Shown here one piece after another: positions 26,950-34,774 of a DNA stretch of 64,000 nt. The notes beneath the pieces were generated by a model. It did not search any database and was not told where the DNA came from. It was given only the letters and a program-made list of their open reading frames with translations. This stretch comes from Sphingomonas caeni (GTDB taxonomy: Bacteria > Pseudomonadota > Alphaproteobacteria > Sphingomonadales > Sphingomonadaceae). The DNA lies in the NCBI RefSeq assembly GCF_026013415.1, contig NZ_JAPDOK010000001.1:124001-188000 (forward strand), in the 5' to 3' direction. The position numbers and the translations under genes are program-made. Every line of letters begins with the position of its first letter. Position 1 is the first letter of the stretch.

Positions 26950-28275
26950 TCAGCGATACGCGGTCAGCCCGCCCTTGTCGTCGAGGACATAGAGCATGTT
27001 GTTGGCGACGATCGGCGCGAGCGACAGACTCTGCTTGGTGCGCAGCGTCGCGGTGATCTTGCCGTCGGCGACCGAGGCCGAGACGATGTCGCCCTCGCTG
27101 TTGAGCAGCACCAGCCGCCCGCCCGCGAGCACCGGACCGACCCAGGAGATCGGCCCCGCGCGCTTCTTCTCGTTCGTGAAATGCGGCAACTGCGAGATCC
27201 AGCGGATCTTGCCGCTGGCGCGCGAAATGCAGAGCAGCCGCGCATCGTCGGTGACGACGAAAATCCACTCGCCCGCGACCCAGGGGGTCGCGATGCCCGC
27301 GATATTCTGTTCCCACATACGCGCGCCGGTGGCGAGCTGCATCGCGACCATGCGCCCGCCCTGGCCGACGGCATAGACGATGCCGCCGTCGATCACCGGC
27401 TCGGCATCGATATCCGACAGCGACGAGACCGACGTGGTCATCGAGCTGCGCGAGAGGACATCGGCCCACAGGGTCAGGCCGTTCTCGTAGCGATAGGCGT
27501 TGAGCTCGCCCGACGAGAAGCCCGCGACCACGGTGCCCTGCGCCGCGGCCGGCGCGGCGACGCCGAACACGCCCTGCGTCTCGAGGCTGGCCGAGGCGGT
27601 CCAGCTCACCTTGCCGTCCGCGGCGTTGAGCGCGAACAGCTGGTTGTCCTGGGTGGTCACATAGACCTGGCCATTGGCATCGATCGTCGGCGCGCCGCGC
27701 AGCGGGCCCGCCGGATGCACGCGCCACACTTCGGAACCGCTCGCCGCGTCGAGCACGACCAGATCACCGAGACCGTTGGTCGCATAGACGCGGCCCGAAT
27801 CGGTGCTCACGCCGCCGCCGAAGCGGGCGCCGCGATTTTCCTTGTCCTTCGAGGTCTCGACTGCCCACAGCTTGGCGCCGGTATCGGCGGCGAAGGCGGT
27901 GACCGTGCCCTCGACATCCATCACGAAGAGCCGGTTTTCGGCGACCACCGGCGCGGCGGCGAGCCGCTCGCGCTTCGATCCGCCGGCAATCTGCGCGCTC
28001 CACGCCTTGGTGAGCGATTCGCCGAGCGTCAGATGGCCCATCGACTTGGAGGCATTGCCCCCCGGCTGGGACCAGGCGTCGTTGGTCGCCGCTTCGGGAA
28101 CGAGCACCTCGACCGACTGCAGCGCGCGATCGGGAACGATGTCGTTTTCCGAAACCAGGATCGGGATACGCTGACCCACCACCGGGGTGCGGCGGTCCTC
28201 ACCCTTGAAAATCTTGCAGCCGCCCAGCGACGCGATCGCCGCGGTGGCGATCGCCAACCTCACCCAATTGTTCAT
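26950..28275 (-). CDS. bamB: Outer-membrane assembly lipoprotein BamB (YfgL)
   Basis: A 441-residue lipoprotein with lipobox L-G-G-C20. The mature part is an eight-bladed PQQ-like beta-propeller with repeated motifs of the form GxVYAxxxxGxLxALDAxxGxxxW, for example GRVYATNGLGDLVVLDAASG and GQVYVTTQDNQLFALNAADG. BamB supports the BAM complex that inserts beta-barrels such as those at 6.7-8.0 kb. It overlaps the upstream yfgM-like gene by 4 bp. Confidence 0.94.
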   Translation of the reverse strand: MNNWVRLAIATAAIASLGGCKIFKGEDRRTPVVGQRIPILVSENDIVPDRALQSVEVLVPEAATNDAWSQPGGNASKSMGHLTLGESLTKAWSAQIAGGSKRERLAAAPVVAENRLFVMDVEGTVTAFAADTGAKLWAVETSKDKENRGARFGGGVSTDSGRVYATNGLGDLVVLDAASGSEVWRVHPAGPLRGAPTIDANGQVYVTTQDNQLFALNAADGKVSWTASASLETQGVFGVAAPAAAQGTVVAGFSSGELNAYRYENGLTLWADVLSRSSMTTSVSSLSDIDAEPVIDGGIVYAVGQGGRMVAMQLATGARMWEQNIAGIATPWVAGEWIFVVTDDARLLCISRASGKIRWISQLPHFTNEKKRAGPISWVGPVLAGGRLVLLNSEGDIVSASVADGKITATLRTKQSLSLAPIVANNMLYVLDDKGGLTAYR

Positions 28276-28979
28276 TTTGGCTTCTTGTCCTCAGTCAGCT
28301 GATCGTTGGCATAGACACCCAGAACACCGGCCTGCTGAACCGCGCGTTGACGAATGCTCTCGGGAACCTGCCCATCGGGGGCCTGGGCGAGCTGGTTGAA
28401 CAACGCGCCCGCTTCCTTGCGCTTGCCCTGGCGGAGATAGGCGATGGCAACCATCTCGCCCGCGGTGCCGAACCAGGGCGACCCCGCCGCGGCAAAACCG
28501 CGCAGGCGGTCGATCACCGCCTGGGGCTGAAGCGTGTCGAATTCGACCGCGGTCTGCTGGACCAGCGCGCGGTCGCGCAGCGGCTGGGGCAGCTTGGCGT
28601 CGCCGGCGACCTCCGCGAGCCGCGCGACGGCGCTCTTGCGGTCATTGTTCATCAGCGCGAGATCGGCCTGGGCAAAGCGCGCCATCGCGCGATAGCCGTC
28701 GCCCTTGCCGTCGGCGATCTTGATCAGCTCGTCCTTGCTGCCGCTCTTCAGCGCCGCGTCGAACTGCTCGCCGGTCTGGCCCGCGCTCGCTTCGTTCAGA
28801 TGCTGCCACCACAGGAACGCCGCAAACAGCGCCAGGCCGCCCACCACCGCGCCGATCGCGATCCGCCCATATTTCTGCCAGAGGCCGAACAGCTGATCGC
28901 GCCGGAATTCCTCATCGACTTCGCGGACAAAGGCATCTTGCGTCGTATCGGAAGGGGGGAGTGCCAAAACTTGCTCCAT
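28272..28979 (-). CDS. YfgM-like tetratricopeptide membrane protein
   Basis: A 235-residue protein: a short cytoplasmic N-terminus, one transmembrane helix near 38-60 and a periplasmic helical region with TPR-like repeats (about 70-225). In E. coli, YfgM is encoded next to bamB and acts with PpiD and the Sec translocon as a periplasmic chaperone; the same gene neighbourhood here supports that assignment. First gene of the yfgM-like/bamB/der/tusA-like operon. Confidence 0.85.
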   Translation of the reverse strand: MEQVLALPPSDTTQDAFVREVDEEFRRDQLFGLWQKYGRIAIGAVVGGLALFAAFLWWQHLNEASAGQTGEQFDAALKSGSKDELIKIADGKGDGYRAMARFAQADLALMNNDRKSAVARLAEVAGDAKLPQPLRDRALVQQTAVEFDTLQPQAVIDRLRGFAAAGSPWFGTAGEMVAIAYLRQGKRKEAGALFNQLAQAPDGQVPESIRQRAVQQAGVLGVYANDQLTEDKKPK

Positions 28980-29031
28980 GGGTGGTCTGGGCCGCGGACC
29001 CTAGCCGCGGTTTCGGGCCTGCGATAGTCGA

Positions 29032-29889
29032 TCAGTCGCGCGCCGGATAGACTTGTTCTGGGCCCGGAAAAGCGCGCGATCTGACCTCGGCGGCATAGGT
29101 TTCAACCGCGGCGGAAATGCGGCCAGCCAGATCGTCGAACCGCTTCACGAAACGCGGCGTACGCTCAAACAGGCCGAGCATGTCTTCGGTGACGAGCACC
29201 TGCCCGTCGCACTGGTTCGACGCGCCGATGCCGATCACCGGGCACGATACCTCGGCGGTGATGGTGTTGGCGAGCGTTTCGACCACGCCCTCGGCCACGA
29301 TCGCAAACGCGCCGGCGTCGGCAATGGCGCGCGCATCGGCGATGATCTTGGCGTGCTCGGCATTGGTGCGGCCGCGCGCGCCATAGCCGCCGAGCGTGTT
29401 CACCGCCTGGGGCGTGAGCCCGACATGCCCCATCACGGGAATCCCGCGTTCGGACAGGAAGCGGACGGTGGGCGCCATCGCCTCGCCGCCCTCCATCTTC
29501 ACGCCCGCGGCGCCGGTTTCGGCCATCACACGCGCGGCGGAGGCGAAGGCCGCCTCGAGGCTCGCCTCATAGCTGCCGAAGGGCATGTCGATCAGCACCA
29601 CCGAATGATAGCTGCCGCGCACCACCGCGGCGCCGTGCGCGATCATCATGTCGAGCGTGACCGGCAGCGTGGAGGGCAGGCCGTAGATCACCTGCCCCAG
29701 GCTGTCCCCCACCAGCAAGATGTCGCAATGCGTATCGAGCAGCTGCGCCATGCGCACCGTATAGGCGGTGAGCATCACCAGCGGCTCCTTGCCCTTGCGA
29801 TTGCGGATCGCGGGGATGGTGAGCCGCTTCATCGGCGCCGGAGTCGGGTTCGCGCGGCTGGTCGCGGTGTCAAGCGTGAGGTGGGACAT
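29032..29889 (-). CDS. panB: 3-methyl-2-oxobutanoate hydroxymethyltransferase
   Basis: A 285-residue TIM-barrel enzyme of pantothenate synthesis that transfers a hydroxymethyl group from methylenetetrahydrofolate to alpha-ketoisovalerate. Signatures are [27 protein letters not shown] (metal-binding Asp), [12 protein letters not shown] and MGHVGLTPQ. The ATG at 29887-29889 was chosen; the open frame upstream is the conserved non-coding element, not protein. panC/panE are not adjacent. The structured leader upstream may regulate it. Confidence 0.95.
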   Translation of the reverse strand: MSHLTLDTATSRANPTPAPMKRLTIPAIRNRKGKEPLVMLTAYTVRMAQLLDTHCDILLVGDSLGQVIYGLPSTLPVTLDMMIAHGAAVVRGSYHSVVLIDMPFGSYEASLEAAFASAARVMAETGAAGVKMEGGEAMAPTVRFLSERGIPVMGHVGLTPQAVNTLGGYGARGRTNAEHAKIIADARAIADAGAFAIVAEGVVETLANTITAEVSCPVIGIGASNQCDGQVLVTEDMLGLFERTPRFVKRFDDLAGRISAAVETYAAEVRSRAFPGPEQVYPARD

Positions 29890-29955
29890 GGGGACGCCTC
29901 TTAAAGCATCCGCCTGCCCAATCAAAACCGTGCGGCCGGCCCGCCCCCGCGCGCG

Positions 29956-30121
29956 GGCGATAAGGTCCTGCAAGTTCGTCCCATTGGTGACCTTATCCCA
30001 GAGAGAAACGCGTTCTTGTTGGAGAAGGGGGGCTGGATGAAACCGATTCGACCGGTCGATTCGCCATGTCAAAGAGCCGCCCTTCCAGCACACTGGAGCA
30101 GGCGAAATCCAACATTGCAAG
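29956..30121 (-). promoter_or_regulatory. Structured non-coding element, copy 2 (panB leader)
   Basis: Read on the minus strand this repeats the element at 19708-19873. Block A is at 30121-30097, block B (gctctttgacat core) at 30077-30060, block C (aaggtcaccaatgg) at 29994-29981 and block D (ggacctt) at 29968-29962. The C/D stem is extended here to gataaggtc/gaccttatc, and the upstream hairpin is tccag/ctgga instead of gcccgg/ccgggc, so arm sequences change together. It ends about 70 bp before panB and is part of a 348-base gap between panB and the divergent membrane-protein operon. Confidence 0.75.
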
Positions 30122-30175
30122 CGCGCGCGGCCCCCCGAGGAATGGCTGGAACGGATGACATGAAGTTATTAACTA

Positions 30176-30204
30176 TTGACTCAATGTTCGATATTCTTTA
30201 CATG
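30176..30204 (+). promoter_or_regulatory. Candidate promoter of the small membrane-protein/XRE operon
   Basis: ttgact at 30176-30181 and tacatg at 30199-30204 are 17 bp apart, within a patch of unusually AT-rich sequence (30164-30205) in this GC-rich window. atgt/acat flank the spacer as a short inverted repeat, possibly an operator for the XRE regulator encoded at the end of the operon. The -10 match is only moderate. Confidence 0.4.
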
Positions 30205-30237
30205 ATGTGGCGAATCGAGAACATCGAGGACAGGAAA

Positions 30238-30702
30238 ATGGCATTCAGGGAAAAGATGCTCTGGGCATCCATGGCGGCGACGCTGGGGATCTGGGGCTGG
30301 TATTTCATCCGCTTCGCCCGCGCGCTCAAGGCCGGCAATTTCGATCAGGGCGCGGCGACCGGCGACTTCGTCATGACGGTCGCGCTGGTCGTGGGGGTGC
30401 ACATCGTCGCGGCGATCATCCTCGCGGTCATCACCGGCAAGGAAGCCGGCGCCCCGGCGGACGACCGCGAAAAGGCCTTCGCGCTCTCGGCCTATCGCCC
30501 GGCCTATTTCACGCTGAGCAGCGCGGTGGTGACGTTGATGCTCGCCGGCCCCGTGCTGCTGCGCATCGCGAACGAATGGCAGCCCGCCCCGCCCCACGGG
30601 CTCGCCCCGGTGCTGCTCGGCAACGCGCTGCTCGCATCCCTGGTGCTGGCCGAGCTGGTGCACAGCGGCTGGCAGATCGCCCGCTTCCGGATGGGAGGAT
30701 GA
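30238..30702 (+). CDS. Four-helix membrane protein (operon with XRE regulator)
   Basis: A 154-residue integral membrane protein with hydrophobic segments near 8-23, 45-65, 85-108 and 122-142, and a charged loop (ADDREKAF) after helix 2. It is not clearly assigned to a family, but this size and topology plus a following small XRE regulator recur in bacterial operons. The ATG at 30238 has GAGGACAGGAAA upstream. Its second helix pair and the D-D/E-R-x-K/R-A loop resemble the next gene product, suggesting related subunits. Confidence 0.8.
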   Translation: MAFREKMLWASMAATLGIWGWYFIRFARALKAGNFDQGAATGDFVMTVALVVGVHIVAAIILAVITGKEAGAPADDREKAFALSAYRPAYFTLSSAVVTLMLAGPVLLRIANEWQPAPPHGLAPVLLGNALLASLVLAELVHSGWQIARFRMGG

Positions 30703-30704
30703 AC

Positions 30705-31118
30705 ATGGCTTATCGTGAGAAACTCGCCGCCGTGAATTTCACGGCGATGGCATTGGTCTACGCCGTCTATTTCACCATCGTCGCGACCCGCCCGCCCGAA
30801 GCGCGGCTGCTCGACATGCTTTGGCTGTTCGGCATGGTCGCGACCGCCCACGCGCTGGTAGCGATCGGCGGCAACCTCGCCGTCCGCATCCAGTCGGGCG
30901 GCGGCGCCGCCGACGAGCGCGACCGGGCGATCGAGCGGCGCGGGGCGAGCATCGCCTATGCCGTGCTGCTGGTCGGGATGATCCTGGTCGGGGTGGTGAT
31001 GCCCTTTACCGAGGCGCCGGGGAAGATCGTCAACACCGCCTTGTTCGCGATCGTGATCGCCGAGCTCACCCATCAGGGCGTGATCCTCTTGAGCTATCGC
31101 CGAGGCTGGCATGGCTAA
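30705..31118 (+). CDS. Four-helix membrane protein, second of the pair
   Basis: A 137-residue membrane protein with segments near 13-28, 40-60, 80-100 and 110-130 and a charged loop (ADERDRAIERRG) like that of its neighbour. The start is two bases after the previous stop, with GGGAGGAT upstream. It overlaps the XRE gene by 8 bp. Function unknown; probably forms a membrane complex with the previous product. Confidence 0.8.
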   Translation: MAYREKLAAVNFTAMALVYAVYFTIVATRPPEARLLDMLWLFGMVATAHALVAIGGNLAVRIQSGGGAADERDRAIERRGASIAYAVLLVGMILVGVVMPFTEAPGKIVNTALFAIVIAELTHQGVILLSYRRGWHG

Positions 31119-31326
31119 GGGTGCGCTCTCGAACCAGATCCGCATGCTGCGCTTCATGGCGGGCGAGATGACCCAGGCCGAACTGGGCTTGGCGGTAGGC
31201 GTAACCCGCCAGACGATCGCGGCGATCGAGCAGGGGAAATATTCCCCCACGCTCGAGGCGGCGTTCCGGATCGCGCGGGTGTTCGACAAGCCGCTGGAGG
31301 AGGTGTTCCAGTGGGAGGAAGGCTAG
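31111..31326 (+). CDS. Small XRE-family transcriptional regulator
   Basis: A 71-residue protein that is nearly only a helix-turn-helix: NQIRMLRFMAGEMTQAELGLAVGVTRQTIAAIEQGKYSPTLEAAFRIARVF, with recognition helix around TRQTIAAIE. It ends in EEVFQWEEG, typical of the compact YozG-like regulators that control adjacent membrane-protein genes. It overlaps the preceding gene by 8 bp, so it is co-transcribed and is probably an autorepressor of the operon. Confidence 0.92.
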   Translation: MAKGALSNQIRMLRFMAGEMTQAELGLAVGVTRQTIAAIEQGKYSPTLEAAFRIARVFDKPLEEVFQWEEG

Positions 31327-31364
31327 CCTTGGGGCTCGGCCTCGGACCCGGGCTGGGCCTGTCG

Positions 31365-32000
31365 CTATGCTTCGCGAACGTAGAGGTTCATCGCGATCGA
31401 GATGCGCTCGCCTGTCCCGCGATAGGGCCGCACGCCGTGGCGCATCCAGGCGGGAAACAGGATCAGGTCGCCGCGCTTGGGCGCGATGCGGTGCTCGACC
31501 TCCTGCGGCATCCCATCCGCGCCGATCGCGCGGAAGCCCGGTAGCGTCATCTGGGGCACGGGGAAGCGCGGGTCCTCGAGATAGAGTTCGCCACCCTGCC
31601 CCGCCTCGCCGGCTGCGACATAATAGACCGCCGCCCACAGCACGCCGGGATGCGCATGGCTCATGTTGAGCGCCCCCGGCGGCGAGACATTGGCCCACAT
31701 CCGCACCGACCACAAAGGCTCGCCCGCGCCGAACACCGACATGCGCTTCGCCATCTTCACCGCGGTATCGGCGAGCTTGGCCGCGGCGGGGCCGCCCCAA
31801 TCGAGCATGTCGGTCTTCGAATGCCAGCCGCCGACGTTCGACCGCTCGATCCCCGGCTCGGCATCGCGGTGCGCGCGGATCGCCGCCTCCAGCGCCGCGG
31901 TCATCGCCTCGGCGCCGGTCAGGCTCCCAAGCAGGATGCAGGTCTCGAACAGCCCATGCTGCTCGGCGCGCACCCGGATCCTGTCAAAATCATCGGCCAT
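31365..32000 (-). CDS. 2OG-Fe(II) oxygenase family protein
   Basis: A 211-residue protein with a double-stranded beta-helix core. Candidate iron ligands are H117 (NMSHAHPGVLW), D143 (YLEDPRF) and H188 (PAWMRHGVRPY), with R199 in GTGERISIAMN for 2-oxoglutarate. The pattern fits the putative 2OG-Fe(II) oxygenase family TIGR02466. The substrate is unknown. It stands alone on the minus strand, convergent with the XRE operon. Confidence 0.87.
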   Translation of the reverse strand: MADDFDRIRVRAEQHGLFETCILLGSLTGAEAMTAALEAAIRAHRDAEPGIERSNVGGWHSKTDMLDWGGPAAAKLADTAVKMAKRMSVFGAGEPLWSVRMWANVSPPGALNMSHAHPGVLWAAVYYVAAGEAGQGGELYLEDPRFPVPQMTLPGFRAIGADGMPQEVEHRIAPKRGDLILFPAWMRHGVRPYRGTGERISIAMNLYVREA

Positions 32001-32033
32001 GCCGCGCCGTATGACTTGGGCGTGACGGTGATG

Positions 32034-32459
32034 TTACGAAAGCCAGCCGCGCTTGATCGAGGAATTGGCGAACCACAGCATCACCGCGCCGAGCACCGCG
32101 ATCGTAATCGGCAGCCCGGTCGCCATCACCAGACCCTGATGCGCGATCAGATCGGTCGTCCCGATCACATAGCCATATTGCAGGATCACCGCGATCAGCG
32201 AGGCCAGCGCGAGCGGCTTGGCGAGCTTGTTCCGCATGAGCAGCAGCACGGCCGCCGCGATTCCGGCGAACACCGCCACCCCGAACACCCAATTATACCA
32301 GAAGGGCATCAGCTCACCCAGATGGCGCTGATAGGGATCGTCGGGCCCGACGACCGCGTACACATAGAAAGCGTAACCGCCCATCAGCTGCCACAGCAGG
32401 AACGCGCCCGAAACGATCCAGAACCAGACGGGCGGCTTGCCCCCGAAAACCGATGCCAT
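32034..32459 (-). CDS. Four-helix membrane protein of unknown function
   Basis: A 141-residue protein with hydrophobic segments near 11-33, 52-75, 79-98 and 108-130. An aromatic-rich loop (PDDPYQRHLGELMPFWYNW) follows helix 1. I do not recognise the family. The ATG at 32457-32459 is preceded by GAGGACTGCATC. No functional clue from neighbours. Confidence 0.75.
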   Translation of the reverse strand: MASVFGGKPPVWFWIVSGAFLLWQLMGGYAFYVYAVVGPDDPYQRHLGELMPFWYNWVFGVAVFAGIAAAVLLLMRNKLAKPLALASLIAVILQYGYVIGTTDLIAHQGLVMATGLPITIAVLGAVMLWFANSSIKRGWLS

Positions 32460-32527
32460 GATGCAGTCCTCCCCTGCTTTGGTCAGTGGATACTAACCGA
32501 ACTTAAAGGGTTAGCCAAGCCTTACCG

Positions 32528-32875
32528 TCAAAGCAGCGCGCGCGCCCATAGATCGGGCTTGAACCCGACCAGCACCCCGCCCGGATATTCGAGCACCGGC
32601 CGTTTGATCACCGAAGTATGTTCGAGCATCAGCGCGACCGCCTTGGCCTGATCGATCCCCTCGCGATCGGCATCGGGAAGCTTGCGAAAGGTGGTGCCGG
32701 CGCGATTGAGCAGCACCTCCCAGCCCACCGCCTCGATCCATTTGAGCAGCCGCGCGCGGTCGGCGCCCTCGGCCTTATAGTCGTGGAAGTCGTAGGCGAT
32801 ATGGTTGGCGGCCATCCAGTCGCGCGCCTTCTTGATCGTGTCGCAATTCTTGATCCCGTACATGGCCAGCGTCAC
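32528..32875 (-). CDS. ArsC/Spx family protein (YffB type)
   Basis: A 115-residue thioredoxin-fold protein. MYGIKNCDTIKKARDWM holds the single redox cysteine C11, and TSVIKRPVLEYPGGVLVGF the conserved Arg-Pro motif. This is the YffB/ArsC-like branch, whose members bind glutathione or regulate transcription; arsenate reduction is not established. It is the second ArsC-fold protein in the window and is unlike the one at 16471 beyond the family fold. Confidence 0.88.
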   Translation of the reverse strand: MTLAMYGIKNCDTIKKARDWMAANHIAYDFHDYKAEGADRARLLKWIEAVGWEVLLNRAGTTFRKLPDADREGIDQAKAVALMLEHTSVIKRPVLEYPGGVLVGFKPDLWARALL

Positions 32876-32911
32876 ACTATTTCCCCCGATTGTCGCCGGC
32901 CAAGGGGCGCT

Positions 32912-33166
32912 TCAGCGCTTTGGGCGGTTGTCGTTTTCGATCTGCATCGCGATCCGGCGCCATTCGGCCCGGGTGTGGCATTCCTGCCTGCCATTGCTCT
33001 TGCGCACGAGGCACTCATAGCGTTCGCGGCCCTCCAGATGGGAGCGGTTTACCGCTTCCGTTCGCGCCGACACATAGCCGAGCGCGGGCCGCGAACTGTC
33101 TTGCGATTGCGCGAAGGCAGCCGAGCTGACGGTTGCGAGTGAAGCCAAGAATATCAAAGCGCGCAT
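32912..33166 (-). CDS. Small exported protein of unknown function
   Basis: An 84-residue protein with a signal peptide (MRALIFLASLATVSSAAFA, cleavage before Gln20). The mature part is 65 residues, basic and hydrophilic, with two cysteines (ECLVRKSNGRQEC) that could form one disulfide. The ATG at 33164-33166 has GGAAAGGG just upstream. No family recognised. Confidence 0.75.
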   Translation of the reverse strand: MRALIFLASLATVSSAAFAQSQDSSRPALGYVSARTEAVNRSHLEGRERYECLVRKSNGRQECHTRAEWRRIAMQIENDNRPKR

Positions 33167-33283
33167 CGCCCTTTCCTTCCAAAGCCTTTGTCCGCACAAT
33201 AATGGGGGCATGCCCCAAAGTGAATATGACGATCCCGCGGGTCGGCCAGGCCAGGAAGTGATGTAATCGCTGCCGCGCCGCGG

Positions 33284-33565
33284 TCACACGACCTCCACAC
33301 CTTTCCAGAATGCGAAGCGCCCGGCGATCTGCTTCGCGGCGGGCTTGGGGTCGGGATAATACCAGGCGGCGTTGGGATTGCGCGCGCCATCGACCACCAC
33401 GGTCTTGTAGCTCGCGATGCCCTTCCATGGGCAAAGCGTGTGGCTGTCGCTCTCCTCGAAAAACTCTGCGGCAATCGAGTCGGCGGGGAAATAATGATTC
33501 CCCTCGACGATCACCGTGTCGTCGCTTTGCGCCAGGATGACGCCGTTCCAGGTCGCGGTTGGCAT
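33284..33565 (-). CDS. DUF427 domain protein
   Basis: A 93-residue protein matching DUF427: TWNGVILAQSDDTVIVEGNHYFP at the start, the conserved TLCPWKGIASYKTVVVDG in the middle and NAAWYYPDPKPAAKQIAGRFAFWKGVEVV at the end. The family forms a small beta-barrel of unknown function. It lies 9 bp after a GNAT gene and is probably co-transcribed with it. The 117-base gap to the exported-protein gene holds nothing I recognise. Confidence 0.9.
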   Translation of the reverse strand: MPTATWNGVILAQSDDTVIVEGNHYFPADSIAAEFFEESDSHTLCPWKGIASYKTVVVDGARNPNAAWYYPDPKPAAKQIAGRFAFWKGVEVV

Positions 33566-33574
33566 GAACGCATC

Positions 33575-33955
33575 CTAATCGAGAAACCGCCCCAGCGTCA
33601 CCACCTTCTGCCGTTCCAGCCCCAGCGCCTCGTAAAAGGCGACCGCCTCATTCTCCTCGCGCACCATCAGCTGGATCTTGGGGGCGCCGCGCTCGCGCAG
33701 CCATGCCTCCGCCCCGGCCATCAGCGCCCGTCCGAGCCCCTTGCGGCGGTGCCCGGGCGCGACCGCGAGATAATAGACCCAGCCGCGATGCCCGTCGAAG
33801 CCCGTCATCACGCTCCCGGCCAGCGCCTCGCCCCCAAGGACAGGAACGCGCGCAACCAGCACCGTCGAGGCCCCGCTCGCCAGCGCCAGGGCGAAATCGC
33901 GCTGCGGATCGTTCCACGGCCGCGTCAGCCCGCACGCCTCCCACAGCGCGATCAC
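33575..33955 (-). CDS. GNAT family acetyltransferase (YpeA-like), start uncertain
   Basis: As called from a GTG at 33953-33955 it has 126 residues: IALWEACGLTRPWNDP, the acetyl-CoA loop VAPGHRRKGLGRALM and ENEAVAFYEALGLE match the YpeA/RimI-like GNAT family. In the family about 12 residues precede this point. The in-frame codons upstream (PLTRAAAGDADA) look like the missing first strand but contain no ATG, GTG or TTG before the previous gene. Translation may start from a non-standard codon near 34000, or the N-terminus may be truncated. Confidence 0.8.
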   Translation of the reverse strand: MIALWEACGLTRPWNDPQRDFALALASGASTVLVARVPVLGGEALAGSVMTGFDGHRGWVYYLAVAPGHRRKGLGRALMAGAEAWLRERGAPKIQLMVREENEAVAFYEALGLERQKVVTLGRFLD

Positions 33956-33984
33956 CGCGTCGGCATCGCCCGCGGCCGCCCGGG

Positions 33985-34626
33985 TTAGCGGAACTGGCAG
34001 GTCGATCCCGCCCAGAGATGGGTGATCGTCGCATCGGGCTTAAGCGAGGTGAGCAGCCCGCCCAGATCGCCCGCGCCGAATTCGTCGCCGAGCGACGTGT
34101 TCTCCGCCGTCACACCGCCGAACGCGGCGCGCAGTTCCTTGAGCGTCGATCCCACGCCGATCCCGTTCATCGTCGTGTAGCCGCCCTTCTCGCGCCCATC
34201 GACGTCCCAGCCGACGAACTTGCCGTCCTGGAATTCGAGATCGAGCCCGCCCTTGAAATCGACGAAATCCATCGGCCCCTGCCCGCATTCCTCGTTACGG
34301 CCGGTGCCGGTCGGCTTGCCCAGCCCGGCGCTGACCATCGGCACCACCACGTCGCGGGCCATGCCGAAATTGGCATGGCGCGTGCTGCCGCTGTCGAGCA
34401 CGATCGTCAGCCCGTCGGACGCGAGCGCCACCGCGGGCGCCGCGGCTTCGGCGGTGTTCGTCACGGCAGCGTTCCCGGCGGGCTCGGCAGCGGGCTCGGG
34501 GACGGTGACATTGGTGGAATTATCGACCTCGACCGTGGTGATGTTGACCGCCGGCGGCGGCGCCTCCCCGCATGCCGCGAGCAAGGTCAAAGCGGCGATG
34601 CCCGCGCACAGCGAGAATTTGGTCAT
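33985..34626 (-). CDS. Predicted lipoprotein of unknown function
   Basis: A 213-residue protein with a lipobox L-A-A-C at Cys19. A Pro/Val/Ala/Thr-rich linker (residues 22-65) precedes a globular domain of about 145 residues with two cysteines (EECGQG and the C-terminal STCQFR) that may pair. The domain contains NGIGVGSTLKELRAAFG, a pattern often seen in periplasmic small-domain lipoproteins. The 3' end overlaps the likely true start region of the GNAT gene. Confidence 0.75.
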   Translation of the reverse strand: MTKFSLCAGIAALTLLAACGEAPPPAVNITTVEVDNSTNVTVPEPAAEPAGNAAVTNTAEAAAPAVALASDGLTIVLDSGSTRHANFGMARDVVVPMVSAGLGKPTGTGRNEECGQGPMDFVDFKGGLDLEFQDGKFVGWDVDGREKGGYTTMNGIGVGSTLKELRAAFGGVTAENTSLGDEFGAGDLGGLLTSLKPDATITHLWAGSTCQFR

Positions 34627-34774
34627 GGTCCGATCCCCCAGTCACACCCCTTCCCCAGGGCGGCTTCATCCTAACGCCCTTGGGCAAGTCCTTGCAATCG
34701 GGACCGCGTGATTCAATGCTGGCGACAGGGTCGGGGCAGGCCGCATGCCCGCCATCATGCCGCAAGGAGACAAC

